A DNA stretch of 64,000 nt from Salicibibacter cibi (GTDB lineage Bacteria; Bacillota; Bacilli; Bacillales; Marinococcaceae), in NCBI RefSeq assembly GCF_016495865.1, contig NZ_CP054706.1, positions 868,001 through 932,000 of the forward strand. Reading direction: 5' to 3'. Position numbers and translations under genes: made by a program. The notes under the pieces were generated by a model. The model worked only from the letters and a program-made list of their open reading frames with translations, was not told the origin of the DNA and ran no database searches. How positions within the stretch are numbered: the first letter of the stretch is position 1; each line of letters starts with the position of its first letter. This document shows positions 1-12,957 of the stretch, one piece after another.

Positions 1-1
1 G

Positions 2-88
2 GTCGAGTACAACAAATTGTACAAACGGTATCAGCAACTCTACTTGGAAAATACTTATCAACATCAGCAGTTTCAAATGCCTATCTAA
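2..88 (+). CDS. 3' end of an unidentified CDS
   Basis: An open frame enters from the left edge and stops at TAA 86-88, giving 28 residues rich in Tyr and Gln (ends QFQMPI). It is followed 16 nt later by a well-spaced RBS and the next gene, so it looks like a real gene end in the same direction. Tyr/Gln-rich C-termini occur in spore coat proteins, but too little is present to assign a family. Confidence 0.45.
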   Translation, partial: VEYNKLYKRYQQLYLENTYQHQQFQMPI

Positions 89-104
89 TGGAAAGGGAGA
101 AGCC

Positions 105-578
105 ATGTATGTTGTTGCTTCTTTAAAGCTAAATAAAAACTTGGAAAGGGTTATCGCGGAAATTGAGTATAGCAACATCGATAGAAAAAATATCCTCGCT
201 CTCCCGCTAGCTAAGAAAGTTGAACAAGAAACTGAAAAGAGTTGCCAGCAGAAATCATTTGAAATCTTGCCTATCACAGGGACCATCATTGCGTTGCTCG
301 GTATGATTTACGGTTTTATTTTAGAATGGGGACCGATTCTTTGGGGACTCATTGGATTAGGTTTAGGAGTCATTATCGGTGGTGTGATCGATGTGCTCAG
401 AATCAAAAAAATACGAGTGCAAAAAGAAGGTGAATCATTGACGGAAGTGTTTCTTTTGGTTCACTGTTCGGACAAGACCCAAGCTCAGCAGGTGAAAACA
501 TTAATATGGAAATGGTCTCCAACCGGAGTTGCAACATTTACAAAACAGGCGGAGGACGGCAGTCATGATCGGGATTGA
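105..578 (+). CDS. Small two-TM membrane protein, function unknown
   Basis: 157 residues, ATG preceded by AAAGGGAGA. The N-terminal half (about 1-50) is soluble and mixed charge. Two adjacent hydrophobic stretches follow (about 55-73 and 78-96, with GLIGLGLGVIIGGVI), then a basic segment and a soluble C-terminus. The layout resembles the general-stress/DUF1269-like membrane proteins of bacilli, but I cannot assign a family. The last 14 bp overlap the next gene, so the two are probably translationally coupled and may work together at the membrane. Confidence 0.7.
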   Translation: MYVVASLKLNKNLERVIAEIEYSNIDRKNILALPLAKKVEQETEKSCQQKSFEILPITGTIIALLGMIYGFILEWGPILWGLIGLGLGVIIGGVIDVLRIKKIRVQKEGESLTEVFLLVHCSDKTQAQQVKTLIWKWSPTGVATFTKQAEDGSHDRD

Positions 579-1971
579 TTGGACGCTACTTCTCATAAAA
601 ACGCTCGTCATCGTGAGCTTATCTCTGATCCTTAGCGTGTTATATATTATTATTTTTCCCAGACCTATCATCAAATGGATGTTTGCGGGGATGATGAAAC
701 GATTCATGTCCAAAAAGTATGAGGACAATCTGTGGGAATTGATCTCCGCGATGACACGGATCAGTCCGAATACAATTATGGAAAACAGCCTGCGGTCCGC
801 ATCGGGAACAGTTATCAGTCGTCCTTTTGGCAGTCCTCGCGATTTTCACCACTTTGACGGACTTGTTTTTTCCCCTGCCCAGTTAGCAAAGCCGCCCGCG
901 GATGCAAGTGATCCTATAGAATTGACGACGACGATCGGCCCTCATGCAAAACGCCCGCTCGTCCTCGATATCCCGTTGATGGCTGGCGGGATGGGGTATG
1001 GGAATGCACTCAGCAAGAAGGTGAAAAAAGCGATTGCCAGAGCTACGTCTGCGACAGGAACCGCGACGAACTCCGGGGAAGGCGCGTATCTTCCGGAAGA
1101 AAGAGAGTTGGCCGAGCATTTTATTTTGCAATATGCCCCAGGGAACTGGTCGAAATCCCCGGAAATTCTCGGCCAGGCCGACGCCATTGAAATACATATC
1201 GGACAAGGAGCCCGGGCTGCGGCTACATACTGCATTCCGCCCGAAGATTTGCCCGGGGAAATCCGCGAAACATTTCAGCTATCCCCTGGCGAAACGCTCG
1301 TCGTCCCTCCGCTTGATGAACCAAAAAAATCGGATGGTTTGAAAAAGCTGGTCGATAGGCTTCGGAGAGAGACAAATGGCATTCCTATTGGCGTTAAAAT
1401 AGTAGCAGGCGCTGAATTGGAAGCGGACATGAAGATCGCGATACAAGCAACTGTTGATTTTATCTCGATCGATGGGGGTCAAGCCGGGACGAAAGGGGAT
1501 GCACCGGTTTTCGAAGACGATTTTGGCCTGCCAACGATCTATGCCCTTGCTCGGGCTGCGAAATACTTGAAGAAGAAGGGTGTCAAACATAAAATCAGCC
1601 TGCTCGTTGGCGGTGGTCTAACCACACCAGGCGAGTGTTTAAAAGCGATGGCATTAGGGGCAGATGCCGTCTATATGGGAACCGCGTTCATCTGGGCGAT
1701 GTCCCACGATCAAGTTACCAAATCTTTGCCTTGGGATCCCCCGACCTCACTTATTTTCTATGCAAAAAAGAAGGAGAAAAAGTTTAACGAAGAAAAAGCC
1801 GCTTATCATCTGGAAAATTTCATCATCTCTTGCTCGAAGGAAATGGAGGAGGCGGCTCGTGCGCTCGGTAAATCCTCTATCCATGACATCACCGGCGAAG
1901 ATCTCGTCGCCCTTGATGAATTAACGAGCGATATCACTAATGTGAAGCTGGGTTATGATCGCCCTGAATAA
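565..1971 (+). CDS. FMN-binding glutamate synthase family protein (YerD-like)
   Basis: The chosen ATG has GGAGG about 10 nt upstream inside the end of the preceding gene; an upstream TTG at 529 is in frame but has no RBS. The product is 468 residues. An N-terminal membrane helix (about 5-25, hydrophobic with LILSVLYIIIF) precedes a TIM-barrel domain like the central FMN domain of GltB: IDGGQAGTKGDAP around residue 315 and LLVGGGLTTPGECLKAMALG around 365 match its FMN/2-oxoglutarate region. Ammonia-donating and NADPH domains are absent, so it is not a complete glutamate synthase. Family members such as B. subtilis YerD have no firmly established reaction. The membrane helix and the coupled membrane protein upstream suggest a membrane-associated redox enzyme. 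Confidence 0.85.
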   Translation: MIGIDWTLLLIKTLVIVSLSLILSVLYIIIFPRPIIKWMFAGMMKRFMSKKYEDNLWELISAMTRISPNTIMENSLRSASGTVISRPFGSPRDFHHFDGLVFSPAQLAKPPADASDPIELTTTIGPHAKRPLVLDIPLMAGGMGYGNALSKKVKKAIARATSATGTATNSGEGAYLPEERELAEHFILQYAPGNWSKSPEILGQADAIEIHIGQGARAAATYCIPPEDLPGEIRETFQLSPGETLVVPPLDEPKKSDGLKKLVDRLRRETNGIPIGVKIVAGAELEADMKIAIQATVDFISIDGGQAGTKGDAPVFEDDFGLPTIYALARAAKYLKKKGVKHKISLLVGGGLTTPGECLKAMALGADAVYMGTAFIWAMSHDQVTKSLPWDPPTSLIFYAKKKEKKFNEEKAAYHLENFIISCSKEMEEAARALGKSSIHDITGEDLVALDELTSDITNVKLGYDRPE

Positions 1972-2066
1972 TGCCCTGAAATAATGAGAAACTAGCGCTA
2001 AAACGGCAATATTAATTTCCGCGGAAGTCGGGGTGGCAAATATTTTCGTAATAAGGGGGTGAAAGA

Positions 2067-2129
2067 ATGGGGACTTATTTTCTTCAGGGGCATTTTGACG
2101 TTATGGAAATGGTTATCAAAGCGATATGA
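2067..2129 (+). CDS. Possible 20-residue peptide ORF
   Basis: An ATG lies 6-7 nt after AAGGGGGTG, a near-perfect ribosome binding site, and opens a 20-codon frame (begins MGTYFLQGHF, ends EMVIKAI). It sits in the otherwise gene-free stretch before the glutamine-rich gene. The strong RBS is the only evidence. It could be a leader peptide, a small membrane-active peptide or chance. Confidence 0.3.
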   Translation: MGTYFLQGHFDVMEMVIKAI

Positions 2130-2244
2130 TTAACACAATACAATTTAAAATGAATAAATGTTGTGTGAGCATGGCAGTCTATATGTATACCTTCGCTTTG
2201 CCAACTTAGTGAAGGGAGATACCTAGAAAGGAGAAATGGCGTTT

Positions 2245-2592
2245 ATGGCTCAACAGCAAAATCCACAACAGAATCAACAACAGCAGAATCAACAACAGCA
2301 GAATCAGCAACAACAAAATCAGCAACAACAGAACCAGCAACAAAATCAAGCGTTGCAACAGGCTCAACAGGCTGCCCAACAGGCGGATCAGAAGGTGCAA
2401 CAAGCTGTTCAACAAGCCGATCCACAGGCGATGCAACAAGCACAACAGGAATTGCAACAGGCCGAGCAACAAATGCAACAAGCGGAAACCAACGCACAGC
2501 CTGGACAACAACAGCAAATTCAGGAAGCTCAGCAACAGCTACAGCAAGCAAATCAGCAACTTCAACAAGCACAAAATCAGTCCGGTCAATAA
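2245..2592 (+). CDS. Glutamine-rich low-complexity protein
   Basis: 115 residues from ATG 2245, which lies 11 nt after AAAGGAG; the in-frame ATG at 2236 is only 2 nt from that RBS. The protein is almost all Gln with Asn and Ala. Residues about 5-35 are tandem NQQQQ units; the rest is a heptad-like QQAxQxAQQA helix that should form a coiled coil or polar-zipper aggregate. No Cys, no membrane segment, no signal peptide. Gamma-type spore proteins of bacilli are also Gln/Asn-rich, but the TEFASET-type repeat that marks them is missing. Function unknown. The gene ends in a terminator at 2632-2668. Confidence 0.75.
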   Translation: MAQQQNPQQNQQQQNQQQQNQQQQNQQQQNQQQNQALQQAQQAAQQADQKVQQAVQQADPQAMQQAQQELQQAEQQMQQAETNAQPGQQQQIQEAQQQLQQANQQLQQAQNQSGQ

Positions 2593-2631
2593 AAGAAGGC
2601 TGTTCTCGCGCTTAGATCAGAACAGTATTGT

Positions 2632-2668
2632 AATCCGCATCATTATATTATGATGCGGATTCTATTTA
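2632..2668 (+). terminator. Terminator after the Gln-rich gene
   Basis: A perfect 12-bp stem AATCCGCATCAT / ATGATGCGGATT (2632-2643 with 2650-2661), 6-nt loop, followed by CTATTTATT. It is 40 nt after the stop codon. Confidence 0.8.
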
Positions 2669-2707
2669 TTGGGGGACGTTGTATCGAATTAATTGTAAAA
2701 GACATGC

Positions 2708-2736
2708 TTGCGTTATTTATGCGTGTATGCTATATT
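2708..2736 (+). promoter_or_regulatory. Sigma-A-type promoter of the tRNA cluster
   Basis: TTGCGT (2708-2713), 17-bp spacer, TATATT (2731-2736), about 50 bp before the first tRNA. Confidence 0.6.
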
Positions 2737-2788
2737 ATTTGTGGCAAAGCGACGAAGAAAATTCTTTATGGATAGTAAAAGCCATCAG

Positions 2789-2865
2789 GCGCCCGTAGCT
2801 CAATTGGATAGAGCATCTGACTTCGGATCAGAGGGTTAGGAGTTCGAGTCTTCTCGGGCGCGCCA
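2789..2865 (+). tRNA. tRNA-Arg (anticodon TCG)
   Basis: Acceptor GCGCCCG pairs with CGGGCGC, anticodon loop CTTCGGA in a 5-bp TCTGA/TCAGA stem, T-loop GTTCGAGTC, encoded CCA at 2863-2865. 77 nt. First of four tRNAs upstream of the rRNA operon. Confidence 0.95.
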
Positions 2866-2944
2866 GTAATGTAACAATCAGATATATAAAGTTTAACGTT
2901 TTATTTTTTTGTCAAAAAGTCGAGGGTGTATATAAGAAAATGCC

Positions 2945-3021
<77 letters not shown>

Positions 3022-3029
3022 TTGATAAC

Positions 3030-3103
<74 letters not shown>

Positions 3104-3105
3104 AT

Positions 3106-3182
3106 GGGCCTGTAGCTCAGTTGGTGAGAGCGCACGCCTGATAAGCGTGAGGTCGGTGGTTCGAGTCCACTCAGGCCCACCA
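3106..3182 (+). tRNA. tRNA-Ile (anticodon GAT)
   Basis: Only 2 nt after tRNA-Gly. Acceptor GGGCCTG/CAGGCCC, anticodon stem CACGC/GCGTG with loop CTGATAA, T-loop GTTCGAGTC, encoded CCA. In many bacilli tRNA-Ile lies in the 16S-23S spacer; here it precedes the 16S gene and the spacer is tRNA-free. Confidence 0.95.
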
Positions 3183-3204
3183 TTCATTGATTTTAAAAAA
3201 GTTA

Positions 3205-3233
3205 TTGACAAAAAATCGATTCACTGGTAAAGT
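3205..3233 (+). promoter_or_regulatory. rRNA operon promoter
   Basis: Consensus TTGACA (3205-3210), 17-bp spacer, TAAAGT (3228-3233). A TTGAAAACTGAAT leader element (about 3267) recurs as CTTTGAAAACTGAAT in the 16S-23S spacer (about 5006), typical of rRNA processing/antitermination leaders in bacilli. Confidence 0.75.
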
Positions 3234-3351
3234 TGTAAATCGTGGTTGCTAACCACCAATTGCCCATTGAAAACTGAATGAAAGCCAAGCGAACGAATGA
3301 AGAAATGAAGCCAGCGCTTCCGGCACCCCCCGTGTGGGAAGCGGAACTACT

Positions 3352-4913
<1,562 letters not shown>

Positions 4914-5098
4914 AAGGAGCTATACCGGTCCCTCGGTGAAGGGACCGGAGGCAAACGCTTGGGCTTTCATTCAGTTTTGAGCGGGCAACTGCTCAAGAGA
5001 CGTTCTTTGAAAACTGAATAACGCGATAAAGCTTGAATGGACACACACCGGGTGTCGAAAAGAAACGAGCGTTTTTTGGAAAGGCCCATGCCTCAAGT

Positions 5099-8020
<2,922 letters not shown>

Positions 8021-8088
8021 GAATAGGTCATGCACATCCGGCATTCATGCATAAGCGTTATTCAGTTTTGGGAGAATGTCTCCCACGG

Positions 8089-8203
<115 letters not shown>

Positions 8204-8216
8204 GCGATGAAAAACC

Positions 8217-8261
8217 AAACACCCGCTTGTTCCTGATTTAGGGATTGGCGGGTGTTTTTTT
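8217..8261 (+). terminator. rRNA operon terminator
   Basis: Stem AAACACCCGC / GCGGGTGTTT (8217-8226 with 8248-8257) running into a T7 tract. Confidence 0.9.
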
Positions 8262-8269
8262 ATTAAAGT

Positions 8270-8332
8270 GCCAGAATTTATGTCAAAAGCGCCAGAATAA
8301 TACCTGAATTCGCCAGAATAACGCTGTGGCGA
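8270..8332 (+). repeat. Three 21-bp direct repeats behind the rRNA operon
   Basis: GCCAGAAT occurs at 8270, 8291 and 8312, an exact 21-bp step. The second and third copies extend to CGCCAGAATAA. The last copy can fold with a downstream TGGCG. No gene covers it. The role is unknown. Confidence 0.6.
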
Positions 8333-8421
8333 CATATAAACTCCACTCCATATATTTTCTTTTTTTCCATAGGAAGAGGGCTTTGTTTCTGGAAATACTG
8401 TAGTTGAAAGGGGATATGTAT

Positions 8422-8580
8422 ATGGCACAGGATGTTTTATGTGAAGTGGAAAACTGTGTGCACTGGGGAGAGGGGAATCTTTGCCAGGCAGATCGGATTT
8501 ATGTTGTAACGAATGCAGATGAGTTAACGACAGAACAAGCCGAGACCGATTGCAAAACATTTCGCCCGTTGGAGCACTAA
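8422..8580 (+). CDS. DUF1540 domain protein
   Basis: 52 residues, ATG 8422 spaced 7 nt from GAAAGGGGA (the ATG at 8416 is too close). Four cysteines fit the DUF1540 pattern: VLCEVENCVHW (C7, C12), NLCQA (C21) and a C-terminal DCKTFRP (C44). These small Cys proteins are common in Firmicutes and probably bind a metal; no function is established. It lies alone between the rRNA operon and the trans-sulfuration enzyme and has its own terminator. Confidence 0.85.
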   Translation: MAQDVLCEVENCVHWGEGNLCQADRIYVVTNADELTTEQAETDCKTFRPLEH

Positions 8581-8588
8581 ATGTTTAG

Positions 8589-8615
8589 GCTGCCCACTTG
8601 CGTGGGTAGCTTTTT
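8589..8615 (+). terminator. Terminator after the DUF1540 gene
   Basis: Stem GCTGCCCAC / GTGGGTAGC (one G-T pair) with TTGC loop, followed by TTTTT. Confidence 0.85.
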
Positions 8616-8650
8616 CCTATGGAAAAATAAAAACAGAAAGGGTTGGGACC

Positions 8651-9787
8651 ATGAAAAGTTTTAATTGGAAAGTGGTACACGATCGCGAGCATGATGATGA
8701 CAATACGAGCAAAACGACACCGATTTATCAAACATCGTCCTTTTCTTTTTCGGACCTTCATGATTTGGAGGTGTTTTTCGAACCGGATAATAAACGATAT
8801 ATGTATTCCCGATATGGAAATCCAAACCCGGACCAGCTTGCCCGCAAAGTGAGTGAGTTAGAAGGTGCGCCTGCAGGGATTGCTACTTCGTCAGGAATGT
8901 CCGCAATTTTATCCGGCGTGTTATCTGCGGTGCGACCGGGCGAATCGTTGCTCATCCCGGAAGATGTATATGGAGGAACGTACGATTTGTTTCAACAGTT
9001 TTTTCAGGAGTGGCAAATTGATGTACATACTGTATCATTTACTGATCTCGCAATGGTTGAGAACAAAATAACGGAGAAAACCGCCCTCGTATACACAGAG
9101 TCGGTAACCAATCCTTTATTGCGTGTCGAGCAAATCGAGTCGGTCATTAACATCGCACATAAATATCACGTTCCTGTTATGGTGGATAACACGTTTGCTA
9201 CGCCTTTCTTTGCGCAACCCTACGAGCTTGGCGCGGATTTGGTCGTTCACAGCGCTACCAAATATATTGGCGGCCACAGTGACGTTACTGCCGGAGTGCT
9301 TGTTGGGGAGGAGAGGTTGGTGGACGTGGCAAAAAGGAAAGCCATTCAACTCGGAATGAATGTAAGTCCGTTTGAAGCATGGCTTACGGTTCGCGGTTTA
9401 AAAACGCTTTCGGTTCGTATGGAAAAACAAAGCGCGAATGCAAAAAGGATAGCGGATTTTTTGAACGATCATCCGGGAGTAAGCGTATATTATCCAAAAT
9501 ACTTGGCCAAACATGGGAATGGGGCAATGGTTAGTTTTGAACTAGATGAACGTTATGATATTCACAAATTCTTTGCAGAGCTGGAATGGGTGAAAATCGT
9601 GCCCACGTTAGCCGGTGTAGAAACCACTGTTTCCTATCCGTTGAAAACATCCCATCGTAGTATCCCGGCGTACATGCAAGAAAAGCTTGGCATTACAGCA
9701 GGGCTCGTGCGCATGTCTTTAGGACTGGAAGATGAAAAGGATATTACGGATGAACTGCAATCGGCGTTAAAAGCAGCCGAGAAATAA
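8651..9787 (+). CDS. Trans-sulfuration PLP enzyme (cystathionine gamma-synthase/lyase family)
   Basis: 378 residues of the Cys/Met-metabolism PLP family. The PLP lysine is K204 in SATKYIGGH, with D179 in VDNTFATPFF, the YSRYGNPN substrate motif (about 52-59) and SSGMSA (80-85) for phosphate binding. Family members interconvert homoserine esters, cystathionine, cysteine and homocysteine; MetI-type synthase, MccB-type lyase and related enzymes cannot be told apart from sequence reading alone. It is cytoplasmic, with RBS AGAAAGGG. It stands alone, with no S-box or T-box visible upstream, which is unusual for methionine genes in bacilli. Confidence 0.9.
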   Translation: MKSFNWKVVHDREHDDDNTSKTTPIYQTSSFSFSDLHDLEVFFEPDNKRYMYSRYGNPNPDQLARKVSELEGAPAGIATSSGMSAILSGVLSAVRPGESLLIPEDVYGGTYDLFQQFFQEWQIDVHTVSFTDLAMVENKITEKTALVYTESVTNPLLRVEQIESVINIAHKYHVPVMVDNTFATPFFAQPYELGADLVVHSATKYIGGHSDVTAGVLVGEERLVDVAKRKAIQLGMNVSPFEAWLTVRGLKTLSVRMEKQSANAKRIADFLNDHPGVSVYYPKYLAKHGNGAMVSFELDERYDIHKFFAELEWVKIVPTLAGVETTVSYPLKTSHRSIPAYMQEKLGITAGLVRMSLGLEDEKDITDELQSALKAAEK

Positions 9788-9804
9788 AAATTTCCGGGAA
9801 TGAC

Positions 9805-9833
9805 TTGAACGAATTTGCAAAGTGTGTTATATT
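9805..9833 (+). promoter_or_regulatory. Promoter of the orphan 5S-tRNA-fMet unit
   Basis: TTGAAC (9805-9810), 17-bp spacer, TATATT (9828-9833), 33 bp before the 5S start. Confidence 0.7.
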
Positions 9834-9865
9834 ATTTAAGGTGACGTTGAGAGACGTCAAACAAT

Positions 9866-9979
<114 letters not shown>

Positions 9980-9989
9980 GTTTTCATAT

Positions 9990-10066
<77 letters not shown>

Positions 10067-10197
10067 TAATAGTTTGCTTAACAGCTTTGAATTCACTTCG
10101 GAGCAAGCAAACATCAGAAGTGCTTTGGAGTGCAACCAATTTAGAACCTGTCACTACGTTGAATCCAGCCAAAATAGTTCATACACTTTTAAGCTAA

Positions 10198-10226
10198 AAC
10201 AAACCACGGTGTTTGTTATTTTTTTT
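10198..10226 (+). terminator. Terminator after tRNA-fMet
   Basis: Stem AACAAAC / GTTTGTT around CACGGT, then ATTTTTTTT. It lies 130 nt after the tRNA, so the transcript has a long tail. Confidence 0.7.
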
Positions 10227-10339
10227 ACTATCGGGAAATTGAATTTATTTGATGAAAAGACAACCTATCTTTTCTAACATAAGCTTAAGTATATTCCGTG
10301 AAGAAGCGCGGGTTTTAAGCGCACGCAAAGGTGAAAATT

Positions 10340-11323
10340 ATGCATGAGTTCGATCTTATCCGACAAATCGATTCGTTCGCGGCAGACCATGATGATGTTA
10401 AAGTTGGTATTGGCGATGATGCGGCTGTTACTTCTTCCAATGCCTACAAAGATATGATTAGCTGTGTAGACACCATTTGTGAGGGGATCCATTTTAAACG
10501 TTCCACGTTACATTTATCCGATATCGGTTATAAAGCGCTCGCCGTCAACCTCAGCGATATCGCGGCGATGGGCGGAACGCCCCGATATTATCTCGTTTCC
10601 TTAGGCATACCGGCGGAGTGGGATCAAGAAGAGATCCTCGAGATTTATAGAGGGATGAATGACTTGGCCAAACGATACGGCGTTATTTTAATAGGAGGCG
10701 ACACTGTATCTGCGCAGAATGGTTTGATGATTTCTGTTACCGTTTTAGGAGAGATTGAAACAAATCGTTCCCTTCTCCGAAACTCTGCGCGCGTAGGAGA
10801 TATCGTGTTTGCCTCCGGCACGTTGGGTGCTTCACGCGGGGGATTGGATCTTCTTTTATCCCAGGGATTAACCGCTCATCGAACGGAAGAAGAAAAAGCG
10901 CTTGTCATTGTCCATCAGCGTCCCGATCCACAGGTAACACTTGGTGAACTGCTAAAAGAAAGCGGTTTTCGCATTGCCCTTAATGACATTAGTGACGGAT
11001 TATCCTCGGAAATTTGGGAGCTGGCGGAAGCGAGCAACGTATGTATTTGTTTAGAAGAAGAGAAAATACCGATCAGTGCAGACGCAATAAAGCTTTTTGG
11101 GAAACAGTCAGCTTATGAATACGCGCTAAACGGAGGCGAAGACTTTCAACTCGTCGGTACGGTAGCTAAAACACATTGGCCGACCATACAATCAACCGCA
11201 AAAGAAAAAGGAATTCGCCTATCAGCCATCGGATCGGTTGAACATGAGGGGGATTCACAAGTGTTCATGCAAAAAAATGGGGAAAGAACACGAATAAAAA
11301 GGACCGGTTATCGCCATGGATGA
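10340..11323 (+). CDS. thiL: Thiamine-monophosphate kinase
   Basis: 327 residues. The ATG at 10340 gives MHEFDLI, matching the family start, and sits 7 nt after AAAGGTG; a GTG at 10331 is inside that RBS. ThiL phosphorylates thiamine monophosphate to the diphosphate cofactor. It has the AIR-synthase/ThiL fold: GIGDDAAV (23-30) binds Mg-ATP, followed by VDTICEGIHF, LSDIAAMGG and LIGGDTVS, and LNDISDGL near residue 215. It opens the thiL-tsaE-tsaB-rimI-tsaD cluster, conserved in this order in bacilli, and overlaps the in-frame upstream start of tsaE. Confidence 0.95.
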   Translation: MHEFDLIRQIDSFAADHDDVKVGIGDDAAVTSSNAYKDMISCVDTICEGIHFKRSTLHLSDIGYKALAVNLSDIAAMGGTPRYYLVSLGIPAEWDQEEILEIYRGMNDLAKRYGVILIGGDTVSAQNGLMISVTVLGEIETNRSLLRNSARVGDIVFASGTLGASRGGLDLLLSQGLTAHRTEEEKALVIVHQRPDPQVTLGELLKESGFRIALNDISDGLSSEIWELAEASNVCICLEEEKIPISADAIKLFGKQSAYEYALNGGEDFQLVGTVAKTHWPTIQSTAKEKGIRLSAIGSVEHEGDSQVFMQKNGERTRIKRTGYRHG

Positions 11324-11333
11324 GGTGACAGCG

Positions 11334-11792
11334 ATGTCTCAATTTCAATTTATAAGCCGATCAACAGAGGAAACCATGAGGATCGCGGAGCGGCTTGGCA
11401 AAAAAGCAAAAGCAGGCGATCTTTTTGCGTTGGATGGCGATCTCGGTGCAGGGAAAACCCATTTCAGCAAAGGCCTTGCTAAAGGACTCGGTGTCGAAGC
11501 GATGGTGAATAGCCCCACGTTTACGATTTTAAAAGTATATAATGGCTGTCTCCCTTTTTATCATATCGATGCCTATCGCCTTGATGAAAATGAAGAGGAA
11601 GAACTTGGGTTGGAGGAATACATGGATGGCAACGGTGTAACGGTTGTTGAATGGGCGAGTAACCTCCGGACACAATTGCCAAGCCGACGAGTCAATATTA
11701 CCTTTAAACGAGTGGACGAGCAGGAGCGAGAATGGATTGTCTGCACCGATCATACGCGTTTTCAACATATTTTCAAGGAGTTTACGGATTAA
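11334..11792 (+). CDS. tsaE: tRNA t6A modification ATPase TsaE
   Basis: 152 residues from ATG 11334, 6 nt after GAGGTG; an ATG at 11316 inside thiL is in frame but has no RBS. Walker A GDLGAGKTHF (about 35-44), HIDAYR (Walker B region) and VVEWAS are the TsaE/YjeE signature. TsaE is the ATPase that drives turnover of the TsaBDE complex making threonylcarbamoyl-A37 on ANN-reading tRNAs. The stop codon shares TAATG with tsaB. Confidence 0.95.
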   Translation: MSQFQFISRSTEETMRIAERLGKKAKAGDLFALDGDLGAGKTHFSKGLAKGLGVEAMVNSPTFTILKVYNGCLPFYHIDAYRLDENEEEELGLEEYMDGNGVTVVEWASNLRTQLPSRRVNITFKRVDEQEREWIVCTDHTRFQHIFKEFTD

Positions 11793-12490
11793 TGATACTA
11801 GCCATGGATACATCAACCTATGTTTTAGGGGTTGCATTGGGGGACGCGTCGACGATTCGAGCGGAATGGACGACGCATGAAAAGAAAAATCACTCCTTAC
11901 GGTTAATGCCGGGGATCGATCATGTGATGAGAACAGTCAATGCCAACCCTTCTGATTTGGAAGGCATAGCGGTAACCACCGGACCGGGTTCGTACACTGG
12001 AGTCCGTATTGGCGTGGCCACAGCGAAAGGGATGGCGAGTGCACTCCGTCTTCCGATTTACGACGTTTCATCCTTGGAAGCCCTTGCGGGCAATCGGCGT
12101 TTTGCCTTCGGCCTTGTCTGTCCTTTTATCGATGCCAGGAGGGGGCAGGTGTATGCCGCCGTGTACGAAGCTGACGACGGCCACCTGAAGACCGTGTATG
12201 AAGAACGGTTGTGGTTAATGGATGACTTGTTACAAACGTTGGCTTCGACGTCTTTGCCGGTTTATTTTTTAAGTTTGGATGTTGCTAAGCATCGTGAAAA
12301 CATTGAGCAAGTGTTGGGTGCAAAGGCATGTGTGGGAGATATGATGGATGGCAGGATAAAGCCGGGGGAGATTTTGCGAATTGCCTCGGAATCCCTGCCT
12401 GTGACGAATGTTCATTCTGTTGCCCCCCGTTACTTGCAGTTGGCAGAAGCGGAGAAAAATTGGCGAAAGGCGCAAGGCCATAATGAGTGA
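11792..12490 (+). CDS. tsaB: tRNA t6A modification scaffold TsaB
   Basis: 232 residues. The start overlaps the tsaE stop (TAATG); the RBS CAAGGAG lies 11 nt upstream in tsaE. The ASKHA-fold N-terminus is clear: MILAMDTSTYVLG, then TTGPGSYTGVRIG (about 62-75) and a degenerate second half, as expected for the inactive partner of TsaD. It forms the TsaB-TsaD core on which TsaE acts. The last 8 bp overlap rimI. Confidence 0.94.
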   Translation: MILAMDTSTYVLGVALGDASTIRAEWTTHEKKNHSLRLMPGIDHVMRTVNANPSDLEGIAVTTGPGSYTGVRIGVATAKGMASALRLPIYDVSSLEALAGNRRFAFGLVCPFIDARRGQVYAAVYEADDGHLKTVYEERLWLMDDLLQTLASTSLPVYFLSLDVAKHRENIEQVLGAKACVGDMMDGRIKPGEILRIASESLPVTNVHSVAPRYLQLAEAEKNWRKAQGHNE

Positions 12491-12935
12491 GCGGTATACA
12501 ATTCGTCCCATGATGCCGAGTGATATCGAAGAAGTGTTGATCGTGGAAAGGGATGCGTTTCAAATGCCTTGGATTCGGCAGGCATTTATAAATGAATTGA
12601 TGAAAAATCCGTTTGCCCACTATTTGATTGCGGTGGATCAAGAACAAATCGTTGGTTATTGCGGCATCTGGATCGCGCTACACGAGGCTCATATTACGAA
12701 TATCGCTGTTTTGTCTGCCCATAGACATCAAGGGGTCGGGCGATTGCTGTTACAAGCGATGATCCGGCGAGCGCTTGCATTAGAGGCTACATCGATGACA
12801 CTAGAGGTTCGGGAAAGCAATACGGATGCGCAGGGCTTTTATAAAACATTCGGTTTTAAAAAAACCGGGATAAAAGAAGGATATTATACGGATAATTGCG
12901 AAGATGCTTGGATCATGCGCCTGGCTTTTTCGTAG
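12483..12935 (+). CDS. rimI: Ribosomal protein alanine N-acetyltransferase RimI
   Basis: 150 residues of GNAT fold. The start [10 protein letters not shown] overlaps the end of tsa[21 protein letters not shown] (about 78-97) contains the acetyl-CoA pyrophosphate loop (R/Q-x-x-G-x-G/A), and the C-terminal [23 protein letters not shown] has the GNAT motif B. RimI acetylates the N-terminus of ribosomal protein S18. Its position between tsaB and tsaD is conserved. Confidence 0.93.
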   Translation: MSERYTIRPMMPSDIEEVLIVERDAFQMPWIRQAFINELMKNPFAHYLIAVDQEQIVGYCGIWIALHEAHITNIAVLSAHRHQGVGRLLLQAMIRRALALEATSMTLEVRESNTDAQGFYKTFGFKKTGIKEGYYTDNCEDAWIMRLAFS

Positions 12936-12957
12936 TTTTGAAAAGGAATGTGTTGCC

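Noticed and set aside
2206..2572. Leucine-rich and valine/alanine-rich frames opposite the Gln-rich gene
   Set aside because: They are the reverse complement of CAA/CAG repeats; no RBS or start context.
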